DNA of 64,000 bases, taken from contig NZ_FTRU01000007.1 of the NCBI RefSeq assembly GCF_900148495.1, forward strand, positions 248,001 through 312,000. Reading direction: 5' to 3'. Under the pieces are notes generated by a model. The model made no database searches, was not told the origin of the DNA, and saw only the letters and a program-made list of their open reading frames with translations. Shown here one piece after another: positions 42,680-51,636 of the stretch. How positions within the stretch are numbered: the first letter of the stretch is position 1; the number at the start of each line of letters is the position of its first letter. This DNA comes from Negativibacillus massiliensis. Lineage in GTDB: Bacteria; Bacillota; Clostridia; Oscillospirales; Ruminococcaceae. The position numbers were made by a program, and so were the translations under genes.

Positions 42680-43765
42680 TTATGCGTTCTTTTTGGCTTT
42701 TGCGGTGTTGAGAGTAGCAATAACCAGCATCACAACAAGACCAAGGATAACAGCGACTTTACCGTTGATGGAAGGTCCGCCGATGGATTCTGCAGAAGCA
42801 GCAGAACCAGCAAGGCTGAAGTTATGCGCAAATGCTGCACCGGCAATGTAACCCAGAACGGTTACGGCAGAGTCGGTGTTGCCTTCGCCGGTAAGGATGA
42901 GCTGACGCAGAGGGCATCCGCCAAGCAGTACCGAACCAAAACCAACAACCAGCATACCCATGAAGTTCCAAAGATGTACCGAGTGTGCAACCGGCTGGCC
43001 GGAGAAACCAAGATTGAAGTTTCCGGTAGCGATGTTGCCAATGAGGGCTGCGATAATAATTGTAACAAATCCCAGCAGTAATTTCCAGTCTTTGAACAAA
43101 ACTAAATCACGGATGCCGGCAACCATGCACATACGGGACTTCTGGCAGAGTGCACCGACAACAAGACCTGCAATCAGAGCAGCGATGACTGGAGCGTGCA
43201 TCGATCCAGGACCGGATTCGCTGAATGCGAACAGGGATGGAACCAGCAGGAACAGAACAAACAGAACAGCCAGACCAACCGGCAGGGCAACACCCTCAGA
43301 GGTGGTCAGCTTGTAGGTACGTTTTAAGGAGAAACCTTTGTTGAGGAAGAAGATACCCACCAGAATACCTGCGGCAAATCCAACCAGACCAACAACTGCG
43401 TTGAGGTCACCGCCGCCGATACGCAGTACCATACGAAGTGGGCAGCCGAGGAATACCAGTGCGCCGATCATAACGAATGCGCCCAGGAAGAAGCGGGTAA
43501 CAGGAGCGGAACCGCCCTTTGGAGAAAATTCCTTACCGATGAGCGCCATGATGAGCGCACCGCCGACTAAGCCGACGATTTCCGGACGGAAGTACTGAAC
43601 GATTGGAGCGGAATGCAGCTTGGTAGCACCAGCGATATCGCGCAGGAAGCAGGCAATACAGAAGCCCATGTTTTTTGGGTTGCCCAGGAATACCAGCGCA
43701 ACAGCAATCAGACCAATCACCGCACCGGTCACAATAATGCCGGCATAAGCTTTTTTGTCTTTCAT
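42680..43765 (-). CDS. yedE: Selenium metabolism membrane protein YedE/FdhT
   Basis: A 361-residue membrane protein of the YeeE/YedE family with about nine or ten hydrophobic segments and internal duplication. Both halves contain the conserved Cys signatures (VFLGCPLRMVLRIGGGD and LLGGCPLRQLILTGEGN, plus CQKSRMCMVAGIRD). The long YedE form is the putative selenium-compound transporter found in genomes that make selenoproteins. The ATG at 43765 has AAAGAGAG upstream; the longer frame enters the divergent promoter region. Confidence 0.93.
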   Translation of the reverse strand: MKDKKAYAGIIVTGAVIGLIAVALVFLGNPKNMGFCIACFLRDIAGATKLHSAPIVQYFRPEIVGLVGGALIMALIGKEFSPKGGSAPVTRFFLGAFVMIGALVFLGCPLRMVLRIGGGDLNAVVGLVGFAAGILVGIFFLNKGFSLKRTYKLTTSEGVALPVGLAVLFVLFLLVPSLFAFSESGPGSMHAPVIAALIAGLVVGALCQKSRMCMVAGIRDLVLFKDWKLLLGFVTIIIAALIGNIATGNFNLGFSGQPVAHSVHLWNFMGMLVVGFGSVLLGGCPLRQLILTGEGNTDSAVTVLGYIAGAAFAHNFSLAGSAASAESIGGPSINGKVAVILGLVVMLVIATLNTAKAKKNA

Positions 43766-44015
43766 AATACATCTCTCTTTCTTTTTGGCGGATGCCGTTT
43801 TCTTTTTGGGAAAAGTGGTGTCAGAACAGGAAAAACCTGTCGAAGCTTCCACTTTTCGGTCAAACTCAGTGTATACCAACTGTTCCGAAAAAAGAAATTG
43901 TTTTTTTCAATTGAATTCGAAAAACGAATAGATTTTATCAATAATGCTGGAAGTAATATAGAAGAATGCTATAATAAAAATACGGACAGACATGTGAGCA
44001 AAGGAGCGGAAAATC

Positions 44016-45173
44016 ATGAAACGAGTATATCTGGACAACGGCAGCACATCCTTCCCGAAAGCACCGGGAGTCAGCGACGCTGTCAAGAATTTTATGGACA
44101 ATGTGGGTACCAACGTCAACCGCGGCGGCTATGAAGAAGCTTATGCTGCGGAGGACATCATCATCGAGACAAGAGAAAAGCTGTGCAAGCTGTTCCACTT
44201 TGACAAGCTGCGCAATGTGATCTTCACCCCAAGCATCACCTATTCGTTAAACTACATTATCAAGGGCTATCTGCGCCCGGGAGATCATGTACTGGTTTCC
44301 TCAATGGAGCACAATGCCATGATGCGTCCTTTGCAGCAGGTAAAACAGCTGGGTGTGGAGTTTGACCGCATCCCATGCACCCGCGACGGCGAGTTGATGG
44401 TGGACAAGATCGAAGAAATGATCCGTCCAAACACCAAGGCAATCATGATGCTGCACGCTTCCAACGTCTGCGGTACCGTTATGCCGCTTCAGGAAGTGGG
44501 CGATATCTGCCACAAACACAATCTCAAATTCATTGTGGATGCTGCACAGACAGCAGGTTCCTTTCCTATTAATATAGAGCAGATGCACATTGATGTTCTG
44601 GCATTCACCGGACACAAGAGCCTGCTGGGCCCGCAGGGAATCGGCGGATTTTTGGTAAGCGACGAGGTCGCTCATGAGATGATCCCGCTGGTGACCGGCG
44701 GTACAGGAAGCGTTTCCGATTCGGAATTCCAGCCGGAATTTATGCCGGACAAGTTTGAGTCGGGCACCCAGAACATTCCGGGTATCTACGGACTGCGCGC
44801 TGCACTGTGCTATCTGGAAGAGACCGGTATCGAAAATATCCATGCACATGAGATGGAACTGTGCAAGGCATTTATCGAAAAAATCGATGCACTCCAAAAT
44901 GAAAAAATCCGTCTGGTCGGTGTGCGTGACATGAATAAGCGCGGACCGGTCGTTTCGTTTGATTTTATCGGAGAAGACAACGCAGAGGTTTCCTTTAAAC
45001 TGGACAGTGAATATGGCATCAGCACCCGCTGCGGCATGCACTGTGCACCAAACGCTCACAAGACTCTGGAGACCTATCCACAGGGAACCGTACGCTTTGC
45101 ATTTGGCTTTAAAAACACCATGGAAGATGTGGACTATGCGGTTCAGGCTATCCAGAAAATTCTCCAAAAATAG
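44016..45173 (+). CDS. SufS-like cysteine desulfurase / selenocysteine lyase
   Basis: A 385-residue PLP-dependent class V aminotransferase-fold enzyme. Lys201 in FTGHKSLLGPQG is the Schiff-base lysine, and Asp175, Gln178 and His200 complete the PLP site. STRCGMHCAPNAHKTL near residue 340 carries the reactive Cys pair (Cys339, Cys343). This motif belongs to a clostridial subfamily of cysteine desulfurases often found beside selenium genes. It is divergent from yedE and precedes the grd operon, so it most likely mobilises Se or S for selenophosphate synthesis. A TATAAT lies about 45 bases upstream. Confidence 0.88.
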   Translation: MKRVYLDNGSTSFPKAPGVSDAVKNFMDNVGTNVNRGGYEEAYAAEDIIIETREKLCKLFHFDKLRNVIFTPSITYSLNYIIKGYLRPGDHVLVSSMEHNAMMRPLQQVKQLGVEFDRIPCTRDGELMVDKIEEMIRPNTKAIMMLHASNVCGTVMPLQEVGDICHKHNLKFIVDAAQTAGSFPINIEQMHIDVLAFTGHKSLLGPQGIGGFLVSDEVAHEMIPLVTGGTGSVSDSEFQPEFMPDKFESGTQNIPGIYGLRAALCYLEETGIENIHAHEMELCKAFIEKIDALQNEKIRLVGVRDMNKRGPVVSFDFIGEDNAEVSFKLDSEYGISTRCGMHCAPNAHKTLETYPQGTVRFAFGFKNTMEDVDYAVQAIQKILQK

Positions 45174-45325
45174 AGTTGTTTTTCGTTAATTTCATGACAC
45201 AGTGTCCTTTTTGTGTAAAGAAAGACAAAGAACTTCTGACATCCTGTATATTGAACCATAAAATAGTGTACAACTTGCATAAAAAGATTCACAGAAAACT
45301 TACTATTCGCTCAATATAAAACCCC

Positions 45326-45354
45326 TTGAAAAATATTGAGAAATCGGATATAAT
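45326..45354 (+). promoter_or_regulatory. Promoter of the grd operon
   Basis: TTGAAA, 17-base spacer, TATAAT. Transcription would begin near 45361, giving a leader of about 330 bases containing the riboswitch. Confidence 0.8.
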
Positions 45355-45399
45355 AAAGCCAGTGAAATCGGAAATATCTATTGCTTCAAAAAGGCATCA

Positions 45400-45655
45400 T
45401 AGATACAGTCGATAGCCCCGAAGAACAAGCAGTGATGCGGGGGTTCACCGTTACACAATCAAATAGTTTTTGGATGAGAATCATGGGAGAATCCCCGTTT
45501 GGGGTGCCGTAGGGAATAAGCAGGGGGCAGCCAATCCACCTGTAAAAATCTCAGGCTCAACACTGTGATTTGACAAATCTCTGGAAGCGAGAGCGCTCCG
45601 GTAAAGGGGTAAAACAGAGCAAAAGGCACGTTTGGTTGTTTTTTGCTCTTTTTTG
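45400..45655 (+). promoter_or_regulatory. Glycine riboswitch with transcription terminator
   Basis: The aptamer core at about 45480-45600 shows GGGAGAAT, then GTGCCGTAGGGAATAAGC, AAAATCTCAGG and AATCTCTGGAAGCGAGAG, the pattern of glycine riboswitches. Downstream, AGAGCAAAA (45616-45624) pairs with TTTTGCTCT (45641-45649) before a T run, forming an intrinsic terminator as expression platform, 39 bases before grdX. A GAGAGCGCTCC segment could compete with the terminator stem. The stretch 45400-45478, containing AGCCCCGAAGAACAAGC, might be a divergent first aptamer or only a leader. An on-switch by glycine ahead of glycine-using genes fits the known class. Confidence 0.82.
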
Positions 45656-45693
45656 TACGAAAAGAAAAATTCCAGAAAGCGGAGACAGAGAAC

Positions 45694-46074
45694 ATGAAAT
45701 TTGTGATTGTAACAAACAATCCAAGGGTACGCGATGAACTTGGAAAAGAATTTGAAGTGGACTTTGCGAATATTACCTACCGCGAAGTGCTTTGTAAAGT
45801 CCGTGATATGATTTATGAAGGCCACAAGCTGCTGACACATCCGCTGTCGGGCTCTGTAAAGCCAAATGAGACTCCTTACAAATCGATTCTGGTCGGCAAA
45901 AAGATCGGAAAGATGGACCTGCAGGACGCATCCATCATTGAAAACAGCATCATCACGGCAGACAAGTTCAGCGTCAAATTTCCAGAAATGCCGGACAGCG
46001 TGAGAGAAGACTTTCAGCTGATCGATACCACGCTCATCAAGAGCGCGCTCATGAGCATTCCGGAAATTTTCTAG
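45694..46074 (+). CDS. grdX: GrdX family protein
   Basis: A 126-residue protein that regularly heads glycine reductase operons; its biochemical role is unknown. It begins MKFVIVTNNPRVRDELGKEFEVDF and contains GHKLLTHPLSGSVKPNETPYKSILVGKK, typical of the family. The ATG at 45694 lies nine bases after GGAG; the longer frame would begin inside the terminator of the riboswitch. First gene of the operon. Confidence 0.92.
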   Translation: MKFVIVTNNPRVRDELGKEFEVDFANITYREVLCKVRDMIYEGHKLLTHPLSGSVKPNETPYKSILVGKKIGKMDLQDASIIENSIITADKFSVKFPEMPDSVREDFQLIDTTLIKSALMSIPEIF

Positions 46075-46151
46075 CGGCTTACATTAAATCTTTAAAAAAG
46101 GTTTAATCTAAGGAAGATAAAGGGTTTTATATTAACAAGGAGGTGTTCGCT

Positions 46152-47438
46152 TTGAAAAAGTTGGAACTCGGTAATATTCTCATTCACGATGTTCAGTTTT
46201 CAAACGAAGGTTCAAAAGTAGAAAACGGCGTTTTGTACGTTAACAAAGAAGAAATCTGCAAAATCGCTCTCGAAGATGAAAACATCGCATCCTGCGAAGT
46301 TTTCCTCGCTCGTCCAGGCGAAAGCGTAAGAATCACCCCAGTTAAAGACGTTATCGAGCCTCGCGTAAAAGTTGAAGGCAAGGGCGGCATTTTCCCAGGC
46401 TGGATCGCTAAAGTTGATACAGTTGGTGAAGGCAGAACTCACGTTCTCAAAGGCGCTGCAGTTGTTACAACTGGTAAGATCGTAGGTTTCCAGGAAGGTA
46501 TCATCGATATGTCCGGTCCTGGCGCTGACTACACTCCATTCTCCAAGACCATGAACGTTGTTGTAAAGATGGAGCCAGTTGAAGGCCTCAAACAGCATGA
46601 ACATGAATACGCTCTGAGAATTGCAGGCTTCAAGATCGCTTGCTTCCTCGGCGAACTGGGCAGAAACGTAACTCCAGATGAAGTTAAAACTTACGAGTTC
46701 GACAACATCGTTGAGTCCGCTGCTAAATATCCAAACCTGCCAAGAGTTGCATACGTTCAGATGCTTCAGTCCCAGGGTCTGCTGCATGATACCTATGTAT
46801 ACGGCGTAGATGCTAAGAAAACTCTGACCACCATCATCACCCCAACTGAAGTTATGGATGGTGCTATCGTTTCCGGTAACTGCGTATCTTCCTGCGACAA
46901 GAACCCAACATACGTTCACATGAACAACCCAGTTGTTACCGACCTGTTCGAACAGCACGGTAAAACTCTGAACTTCGTTGGTATGATCATCACTAACGAA
47001 AACGTATACCTCGCAGATAAAGAGCGTTCCTCCAACTGGTCCGCTAAACTGGCTAAATACCTCGGCTGCGACGGTGTTATCATCTCCCAGGAAGGTTTCG
47101 GTAACCCAGATACTGACCTGATCATGAACACCAAGAAGATCGAAGCTGAAGGCATCAAGACAGTTATCATCACTGACGAGTACGCTGGCCGCGATGGTAA
47201 GTCCCAGTCTCTGGCTGACGCTGACCCATCTGCTGACGCAGTAGTAACCGGCGGTAACGCTAACCAGGTAATCGTTCTGCCTCCAATGGAGACTGTATAC
47301 GGTCACCTCGAGTTCGTAGACACCATCGCTGGTGGTTCTGCTAACAACATCGATGCTCACGGCAACATCACTGTTGAGATCCAGGCAATCACCGGTGCTA
47401 CCAACGAAACAGGCTTCAACTACCTGTCCGCTAGATAA
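46152..47438 (+). CDS. grdE: Glycine reductase component B, proprotein subunit GrdE
   Basis: A 428-residue precursor that is cleaved autocatalytically into two chains to form the pyruvoyl group of the glycine-specific protein B. The pyruvoyl group binds glycine as a Schiff base. The processing site is SGN-CVSSC, with Cys244 as the pyruvoyl precursor. Start codon TTG at 46152, six bases after AAGGAGGTG; the GTG at 46143 lies inside that site. Codon use is very biased (GCT, GTT, AAC, ATC, CCA), as in all grd genes here, implying very high expression. Confidence 0.95.
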   Translation: MKKLELGNILIHDVQFSNEGSKVENGVLYVNKEEICKIALEDENIASCEVFLARPGESVRITPVKDVIEPRVKVEGKGGIFPGWIAKVDTVGEGRTHVLKGAAVVTTGKIVGFQEGIIDMSGPGADYTPFSKTMNVVVKMEPVEGLKQHEHEYALRIAGFKIACFLGELGRNVTPDEVKTYEFDNIVESAAKYPNLPRVAYVQMLQSQGLLHDTYVYGVDAKKTLTTIITPTEVMDGAIVSGNCVSSCDKNPTYVHMNNPVVTDLFEQHGKTLNFVGMIITNENVYLADKERSSNWSAKLAKYLGCDGVIISQEGFGNPDTDLIMNTKKIEAEGIKTVIITDEYAGRDGKSQSLADADPSADAVVTGGNANQVIVLPPMETVYGHLEFVDTIAGGSANNIDAHGNITVEIQAITGATNETGFNYLSAR

Positions 47439-47458
47439 TAGGAAGGGGAAGAATTACG

Positions 47459-48775
47459 ATGAGCAAAATCAGAGTAGTACAGTATATTAACCAGTTCTTC
47501 GCTCAGATCGGTGGCGAGGAAAAAGCTGATATCCCAGCTGAACTGCGTGAAGGCCCAGTAGGTCCTGGTCTCGCATTCAACGCAGCTTGGGGCGACGAAG
47601 CAGAAGTTGTTGCAACCATCATCTGTGGTGACTCCTACTTCAACGAAAACCTTGAAAAAGCACAGGCTGAAGTTCTTGAGATGGTTAAATCCCAGAACCC
47701 AGACATGTTCATCGCTGGTCCTGCATTCAACGCTGGTCGTTACGGCGTAGCTTGCGGTACTATCGCTAAAGCAGTTCAGGACAACCTGAACATCCCAGTT
47801 CTGACTGGTATGTACGTTGAAAACCCAGGCGCTGATATGTTCAAGAAAGATGTTTACATCGTTGCTACAAAGAACAGCGCTGCTGGTATGAGAGATGCTG
47901 TTAAGAAAATGGCTCCATTCGCTCTCAAACTTGCTAGACATGAAGCAATCGGCGCTTCCTGCGAAGAAGGCTACATGCCAAACGGCGTTCGTGTAAACCT
48001 GTTCGAAAAAGAAAGAGGTTCTGCACGTGCTGTTAAGATGCTGATCGCTAAACTCAACGGCAAACCATTCACCACTGAGTTCCCAATGCCATCCTTCGAC
48101 CGTGTTGCACCAAACCCAGCTGTTAAAGACATGGCTCATGCAACAGTTGCTCTGTGCACATCCGGTGGTATCGTTCCTCTGGGCAACCCAGACCACATCG
48201 AGTCTTCTTCCGCTTCCCACTACGGCGAATACGACATCGAAGGCGTTATGGATCTGGATGCTGCTCATTGGGCAACAGCTCACGGCGGTTACGACCCAGT
48301 ATACGCTAACGAAGACGCTGACCGCGTTCTGCCAGTAGACGTTCTCCGCGAAATGGAAAAAGAAGGCAGAATCGGCAAGCTCCACAACAAATTCTACACC
48401 ACAGTTGGTAACGGTACTGCTGTTGCTTCCTCCAAAGCTTTCGCAGCTGAGTACGCTCAGAAACTGAAAGCAGATGGCGTGGATTGCGTAATCATGACCT
48501 CCACGTGAGGAACCTGCACACGTTGCGGCGCAACAATGGTTAAAGAAATCGAACGTGCAGGTCTGCCAGTAGTTCACATTTGTACTGTAACACCAATTTC
48601 TATGACAGTTGGTGCTAACAGAATCGTTCCAGCTATCGCTATTCCTCACCCACTGGGCAACCCAGCTCTGACAATGGAAGAGGAAAAACACATCAGAAGA
48701 AAGATCGTTGAAACCGCTCTCGAAGCTCTCGAAACCGAAGTTGACGATCAGACAATCTTCGATGTTAAATATTAA
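47459..48775 (+). CDS. grdB: Glycine reductase component B, selenoprotein subunit GrdB
   Basis: A 438-residue selenoprotein. An in-frame TGA at 48506-48508 is read as selenocysteine 350, matching the known position of Sec in GrdB. The frame continues with GTCTRCGATMVKEIERAGLP to a TAA at 48773. Protein B attacks the glycine Schiff base with its selenolate and passes a Se-carboxymethyl group to GrdA. Automated tools often split this gene at the TGA. It lies 20 bases downstream of grdE behind AGGAAGGGG. A small hairpin follows the TGA. Confidence 0.95.
48509..48545 (+). promoter_or_regulatory. Candidate SECIS element in grdB
   Basis: GTTGC, loop GGC, GCAAC at about 48522-48534, thirteen bases after the UGA. 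This is the correct place for a bacterial SECIS, although the stem is short. The sequence also encodes the conserved TRCGAT residues. Confidence 0.5.
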
Positions 48776-48856
48776 TCTGTTTTAAAAGACTCGGTCAGGG
48801 AGGTATCTCCCCTCTCTGACCATCTTTTAAAAAATAAATTTAGGGAGACGAAAACA

Positions 48857-49798
48857 ATGGATAAAGTTTATGACATTATCGTTTTAGGTGCAGGCCCTGC
48901 AGGTTTGGCTGCTGCTTCTTATGCTGGCCGTGCAAGAATGGACACACTCCTTATCGAAGGAACAAAAGATGGCGGACAGATCGTTATCACCAACGAGATT
49001 GAAAACTATCCAGGCTCCCTGGAAGAAGAATCCGGCCCGTCCCTGATTGCCAGAATGACAAAACAGGTAGAAAAATTCGGTGCTGACCGCGTTACAGATA
49101 CTATCGTTGACGTTGAGCTCGAAGGTAAAGTAAAACACCTCAAAGGTAATCATGGCGATTACTATGCAAAAGCTGTTGTTATCGCTACTGGTGCTTCTCC
49201 ACGTCCGATCGGCTGCCCAGGTGAAAAAGAATTCACCGGTAAAGGTGTTTCCTACTGTGCAACTTGTGACGCTAACTTCTTCGAAGATTTTGAAGTATAC
49301 GTAGTAGGCGGCGGCGATTCCGCTGTTGAAGAAGCTATGTACCTCACCAAATTCGCAAGAAAAGTAACTCTGATCCACAGACGTGACGAACTCAGAGCTG
49401 CTAAATCCATCCAGGAAAAAGCATTTGCTAATCCAAAGATGGCATTCATGTGGAACACCACAATCGAAGAGATCAAAGGTGACGGCGTTGTTACATCCAT
49501 GATCGTAAAAGACACCAAAACCGGCGAGACCAGAGAGATTGAGGCTGATGAGGAAGATGGAACATTCGGTATCTTCGTATTCGTAGGTTTCGATCCTAAA
49601 TCCCAGCTGTTCGAGGGCAAACTCGAAATGGAAAATAGATACATCGTTACCGACAAATACATGCATACTTCTGTTCCAGGCGTATTCGCAGCTGGTGACG
49701 TTATCGTTAAACATCTGCGTCAGGTAGTTACTGCTTGCGGCGATGGCGCTGTTGCAGCTACCGAAGCTCAGCACTACGTAGAAAACCTGGCTGACTAA
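48857..49798 (+). CDS. trxB: Thioredoxin reductase
   Basis: A 313-residue flavoprotein that passes electrons from NADPH to thioredoxin. FAD-binding GAGPAGLAAA (11-20), redox-active CATC (Cys134, Cys137), the NADP-binding GGGDSAVEEA and the C-terminal GVFAAGDV are all present. It is located inside the grd operon and shares its extreme codon bias. It therefore recycles the thioredoxin encoded next door, which re-reduces GrdA after each catalytic cycle. Confidence 0.95.
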   Translation: MDKVYDIIVLGAGPAGLAAASYAGRARMDTLLIEGTKDGGQIVITNEIENYPGSLEEESGPSLIARMTKQVEKFGADRVTDTIVDVELEGKVKHLKGNHGDYYAKAVVIATGASPRPIGCPGEKEFTGKGVSYCATCDANFFEDFEVYVVGGGDSAVEEAMYLTKFARKVTLIHRRDELRAAKSIQEKAFANPKMAFMWNTTIEEIKGDGVVTSMIVKDTKTGETREIEADEEDGTFGIFVFVGFDPKSQLFEGKLEMENRYIVTDKYMHTSVPGVFAAGDVIVKHLRQVVTACGDGAVAATEAQHYVENLAD

Positions 49799-49976
49799 TT
49801 CTCGGCAAGGGGATTCAATTTCGAATCTAGGGAACTTTTTGGAAGTTCGGTTTTTATGTGAGAGTTTAAACCGGCGGCTTTTCTTAAACTGTTCCAAAAC
49901 ATAAAATCTAGAAAAGAAGGTCCTGCAAACCTTTTACGGTAATGAACCCTCTTTAACAGAAGGAGATAATGTTATT

Positions 49977-50303
49977 ATGTTAGAAGTAACAAAAGACACA
50001 TTTGAGCCTGAAGTACTGCAGGCTGAAGGTTATGTATTCGTAGACTTCTTCGGCGATGGTTGCGTTCCATGTGCTGCTCTGATGCCACATGTACATGCTC
50101 TGGCTGACAAATATGCAGACAGCAAACTGAAATTCTGCTGCATGAACACAACAAAAGCTAGACGTCTGGCTATCAAACAGGGTATCATGGGTCTGCCTGT
50201 AATGGCTATCTACAAAGATGGCGCTCAGGTAGAAGCTCTGGTTAAAGAAGACTGCACACAGGATTCTATCACCGCTCTGGTTGAAAAATACGTTAACATG
50301 TAG
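49977..50303 (+). CDS. trxA: Glycine reductase-associated thioredoxin with CVPC active site
   Basis: A 108-residue thioredoxin with active site GDGCVPCAAL (Cys29, Cys32) in place of the usual WCGPC. The CVPC variant is characteristic of thioredoxins dedicated to glycine/sarcosine/betaine reductase. The cis-Pro segment MGLPVMAIYKDG is present. It lies between trxB and grdA with a ribosome binding site AAGGAG. It is the electron donor for reducing the oxidised selenide-sulfide bridge of GrdA. Confidence 0.93.
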   Translation: MLEVTKDTFEPEVLQAEGYVFVDFFGDGCVPCAALMPHVHALADKYADSKLKFCCMNTTKARRLAIKQGIMGLPVMAIYKDGAQVEALVKEDCTQDSITALVEKYVNM

Positions 50304-50476
50304 TTTTTAACCGTCAAAATATCTTGATAAAAGATTTTTGACACCCCATTTTCACAATTCAGGATGTCCGCTTGATTTGTGAGAATCAATATTGTAAAAA
50401 ATAGACGCAGATTGTCTGCGACTGTTTTGATAAATCGGTGTTAAGTCACCGAAGAAAGAATTAAGGAGGATAAGTC

Positions 50477-50950
50477 ATGAGCCTTTTGAATGGTAAAAAA
50501 GTTATCATCATCGGCGACAGAGACGGCGTTCCAGGCCCAGCTATCGAAGAATGTGTTAAGACTGCTGGCGCTGAAGTAGTGTACTCCTCTACAGAATGCT
50601 TTGTCTGAACTGCCGCTGGCGCAATGGATTTGGAAAATCAGAAGAGAGTTAAAGATTTCGCTGAACAGTATGGTCCAGAAAACATCGTTGTTGTTCTGGG
50701 TGCTGCTGAGGGCGAAGCATCCGGTCTGGCTGCTGAAACAGTAACCGCTGGTGACCCAACTTTTGCAGGTCCATTGACAGGAGTTCAGTTAGGACTCACA
50801 GTATATCACGTTTGCGAACCAGAAATCAAAAACGAAGTTGACCCAACTGTTTATGATGAACAGGTAGGTATGATGGAAATGGTTATGGATGTTGATGACA
50901 TCATCTCTGAGATGAGCTCCATCCGCAACGAATACTGCAAATACCTCTAA
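50477..50950 (+). CDS. grdA: Glycine reductase component A, selenoprotein GrdA
   Basis: A 157-residue small selenoprotein. Starting at ATG 50477 behind AAGGAGG, an in-frame TGA at 50606-50608 encodes selenocysteine 44 in the motif [14 protein letters not shown]. Cys41 is the resolving thiol of the CxxU pair. Both values agree with characterised GrdA proteins. It carries the Se-carboxymethyl group from protein B to protein C, releasing a ketene equivalent and becoming oxidised. Without recoding, only the part after the TGA (from about 50624) appears as an ORF. Confidence 0.96.
50609..50650 (+). promoter_or_regulatory. Candidate SECIS element in grdA
   Basis: Immediately after the UGA, TGCCGC and GCGCA can form a small bulged hairpin (about 50612-50625). 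Weak by eye; a SECIS is required here by the selenoprotein reading, but its exact fold is uncertain. Confidence 0.4.
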
Positions 50951-51014
50951 ACCGTAATGTAGGTGGTGTGGTGAGTGGTGATGTATCATCATTCGCTGCA
51001 CCACCTCTTTTCTT

Positions 51015-51405
51015 TGCAGGCTGAGCCTGCACGCAGTTCGCGTTGTCGGTTGAGTTCAAACCTAAAAGCCTCGCTCTCGCGTAGGTCGCTTGCCTCCGGC
51101 TGCACTCGTTGGTGCGGTAATGGGGGAGCGTGGTCGATAGACCACTGCGGGGCGTAGCCCCGGGGATGTCTAAGGGGTGTCCCCTTAGACACGACTTTGG
51201 TTACTTTCCTCGTGAAAGGAAAGTAACCGCGGGTGTGGGGTGCGTAACCCCACCAGACTGAGTCTGGACCCAGTTCGCCTACGGCGCAAAGACGGGTAGT
51301 AGGAGAATAAAAAAGAAGTTTTACTCAATTTTTTTCAAAAAATTGTGGGTTTCAAAAGGGCAAAGCCCTTTGACGCACGCCGCAGCGGGCGGAAACTCAA
51401 ACTGT
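51015..51405. repeat. Mosaic hairpin repeat region 11, inside the grd operon
   Basis: Lies between grdA and grdC. Modules: GCAGGCTGAGCCTGC (near 51017), GGGGCGTAGCCCC (near 51149), AAGGGGTGTCCCCTTAGACA (near 51172), TACTTTCCTCGTGAAAGGAA (near 51201), GTGGGGTGCGTAACCCCAC (near 51236), CTCAATTTTTTTCAAAAAAT (near 51324), AAAGGGCAAAGCCCTTT (near 51354) and GCCGCAGCGGGC. No T run follows any stem, so these are not obvious terminators. Confidence 0.75.
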
Positions 51406-51469
51406 CCTGCCAGTTTATACATTTTTAGCAAATTTTCTTGTGTAAAATAGAAAAAATACATAAACCCCC

Positions 51470-51498
51470 ATGACAATCAGCAGAAAATAGTGTATACT
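51470..51498 (+). promoter_or_regulatory. Candidate internal promoter of grdC-grdD
   Basis: ATGACA, 17-base spacer, TATACT, downstream of the repeat region and about 140 bases before grdC. A TTTTGTC ... GACAAAA inverted repeat follows in the leader near 51538-51568. Confidence 0.6.
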
Positions 51499-51636
51499 GA
51501 TTCTATGGGAATTGCCATCTTTTTGGCATCTTTCCAGTGTTTTGTCCAGTGTTTGTGGACAAGACAAAATGGTTGGAATCGGGAAGTACCCGATGAAAAA
51601 AGATTCATAAATAAGTGAATGAGAGGCGTGACTACA

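Noticed and set aside
48539-48775. A separate small gene starting after the TGA of grdB
   Set aside because: It is the C-terminal part of grdB; the TGA is the selenocysteine codon at the position known for GrdB.
50624-50950. A separate 108-codon gene in place of grdA
   Set aside because: It lacks the GrdA N-terminus and ribosome binding site; the frame is continuous from 50477 through the Sec codon.
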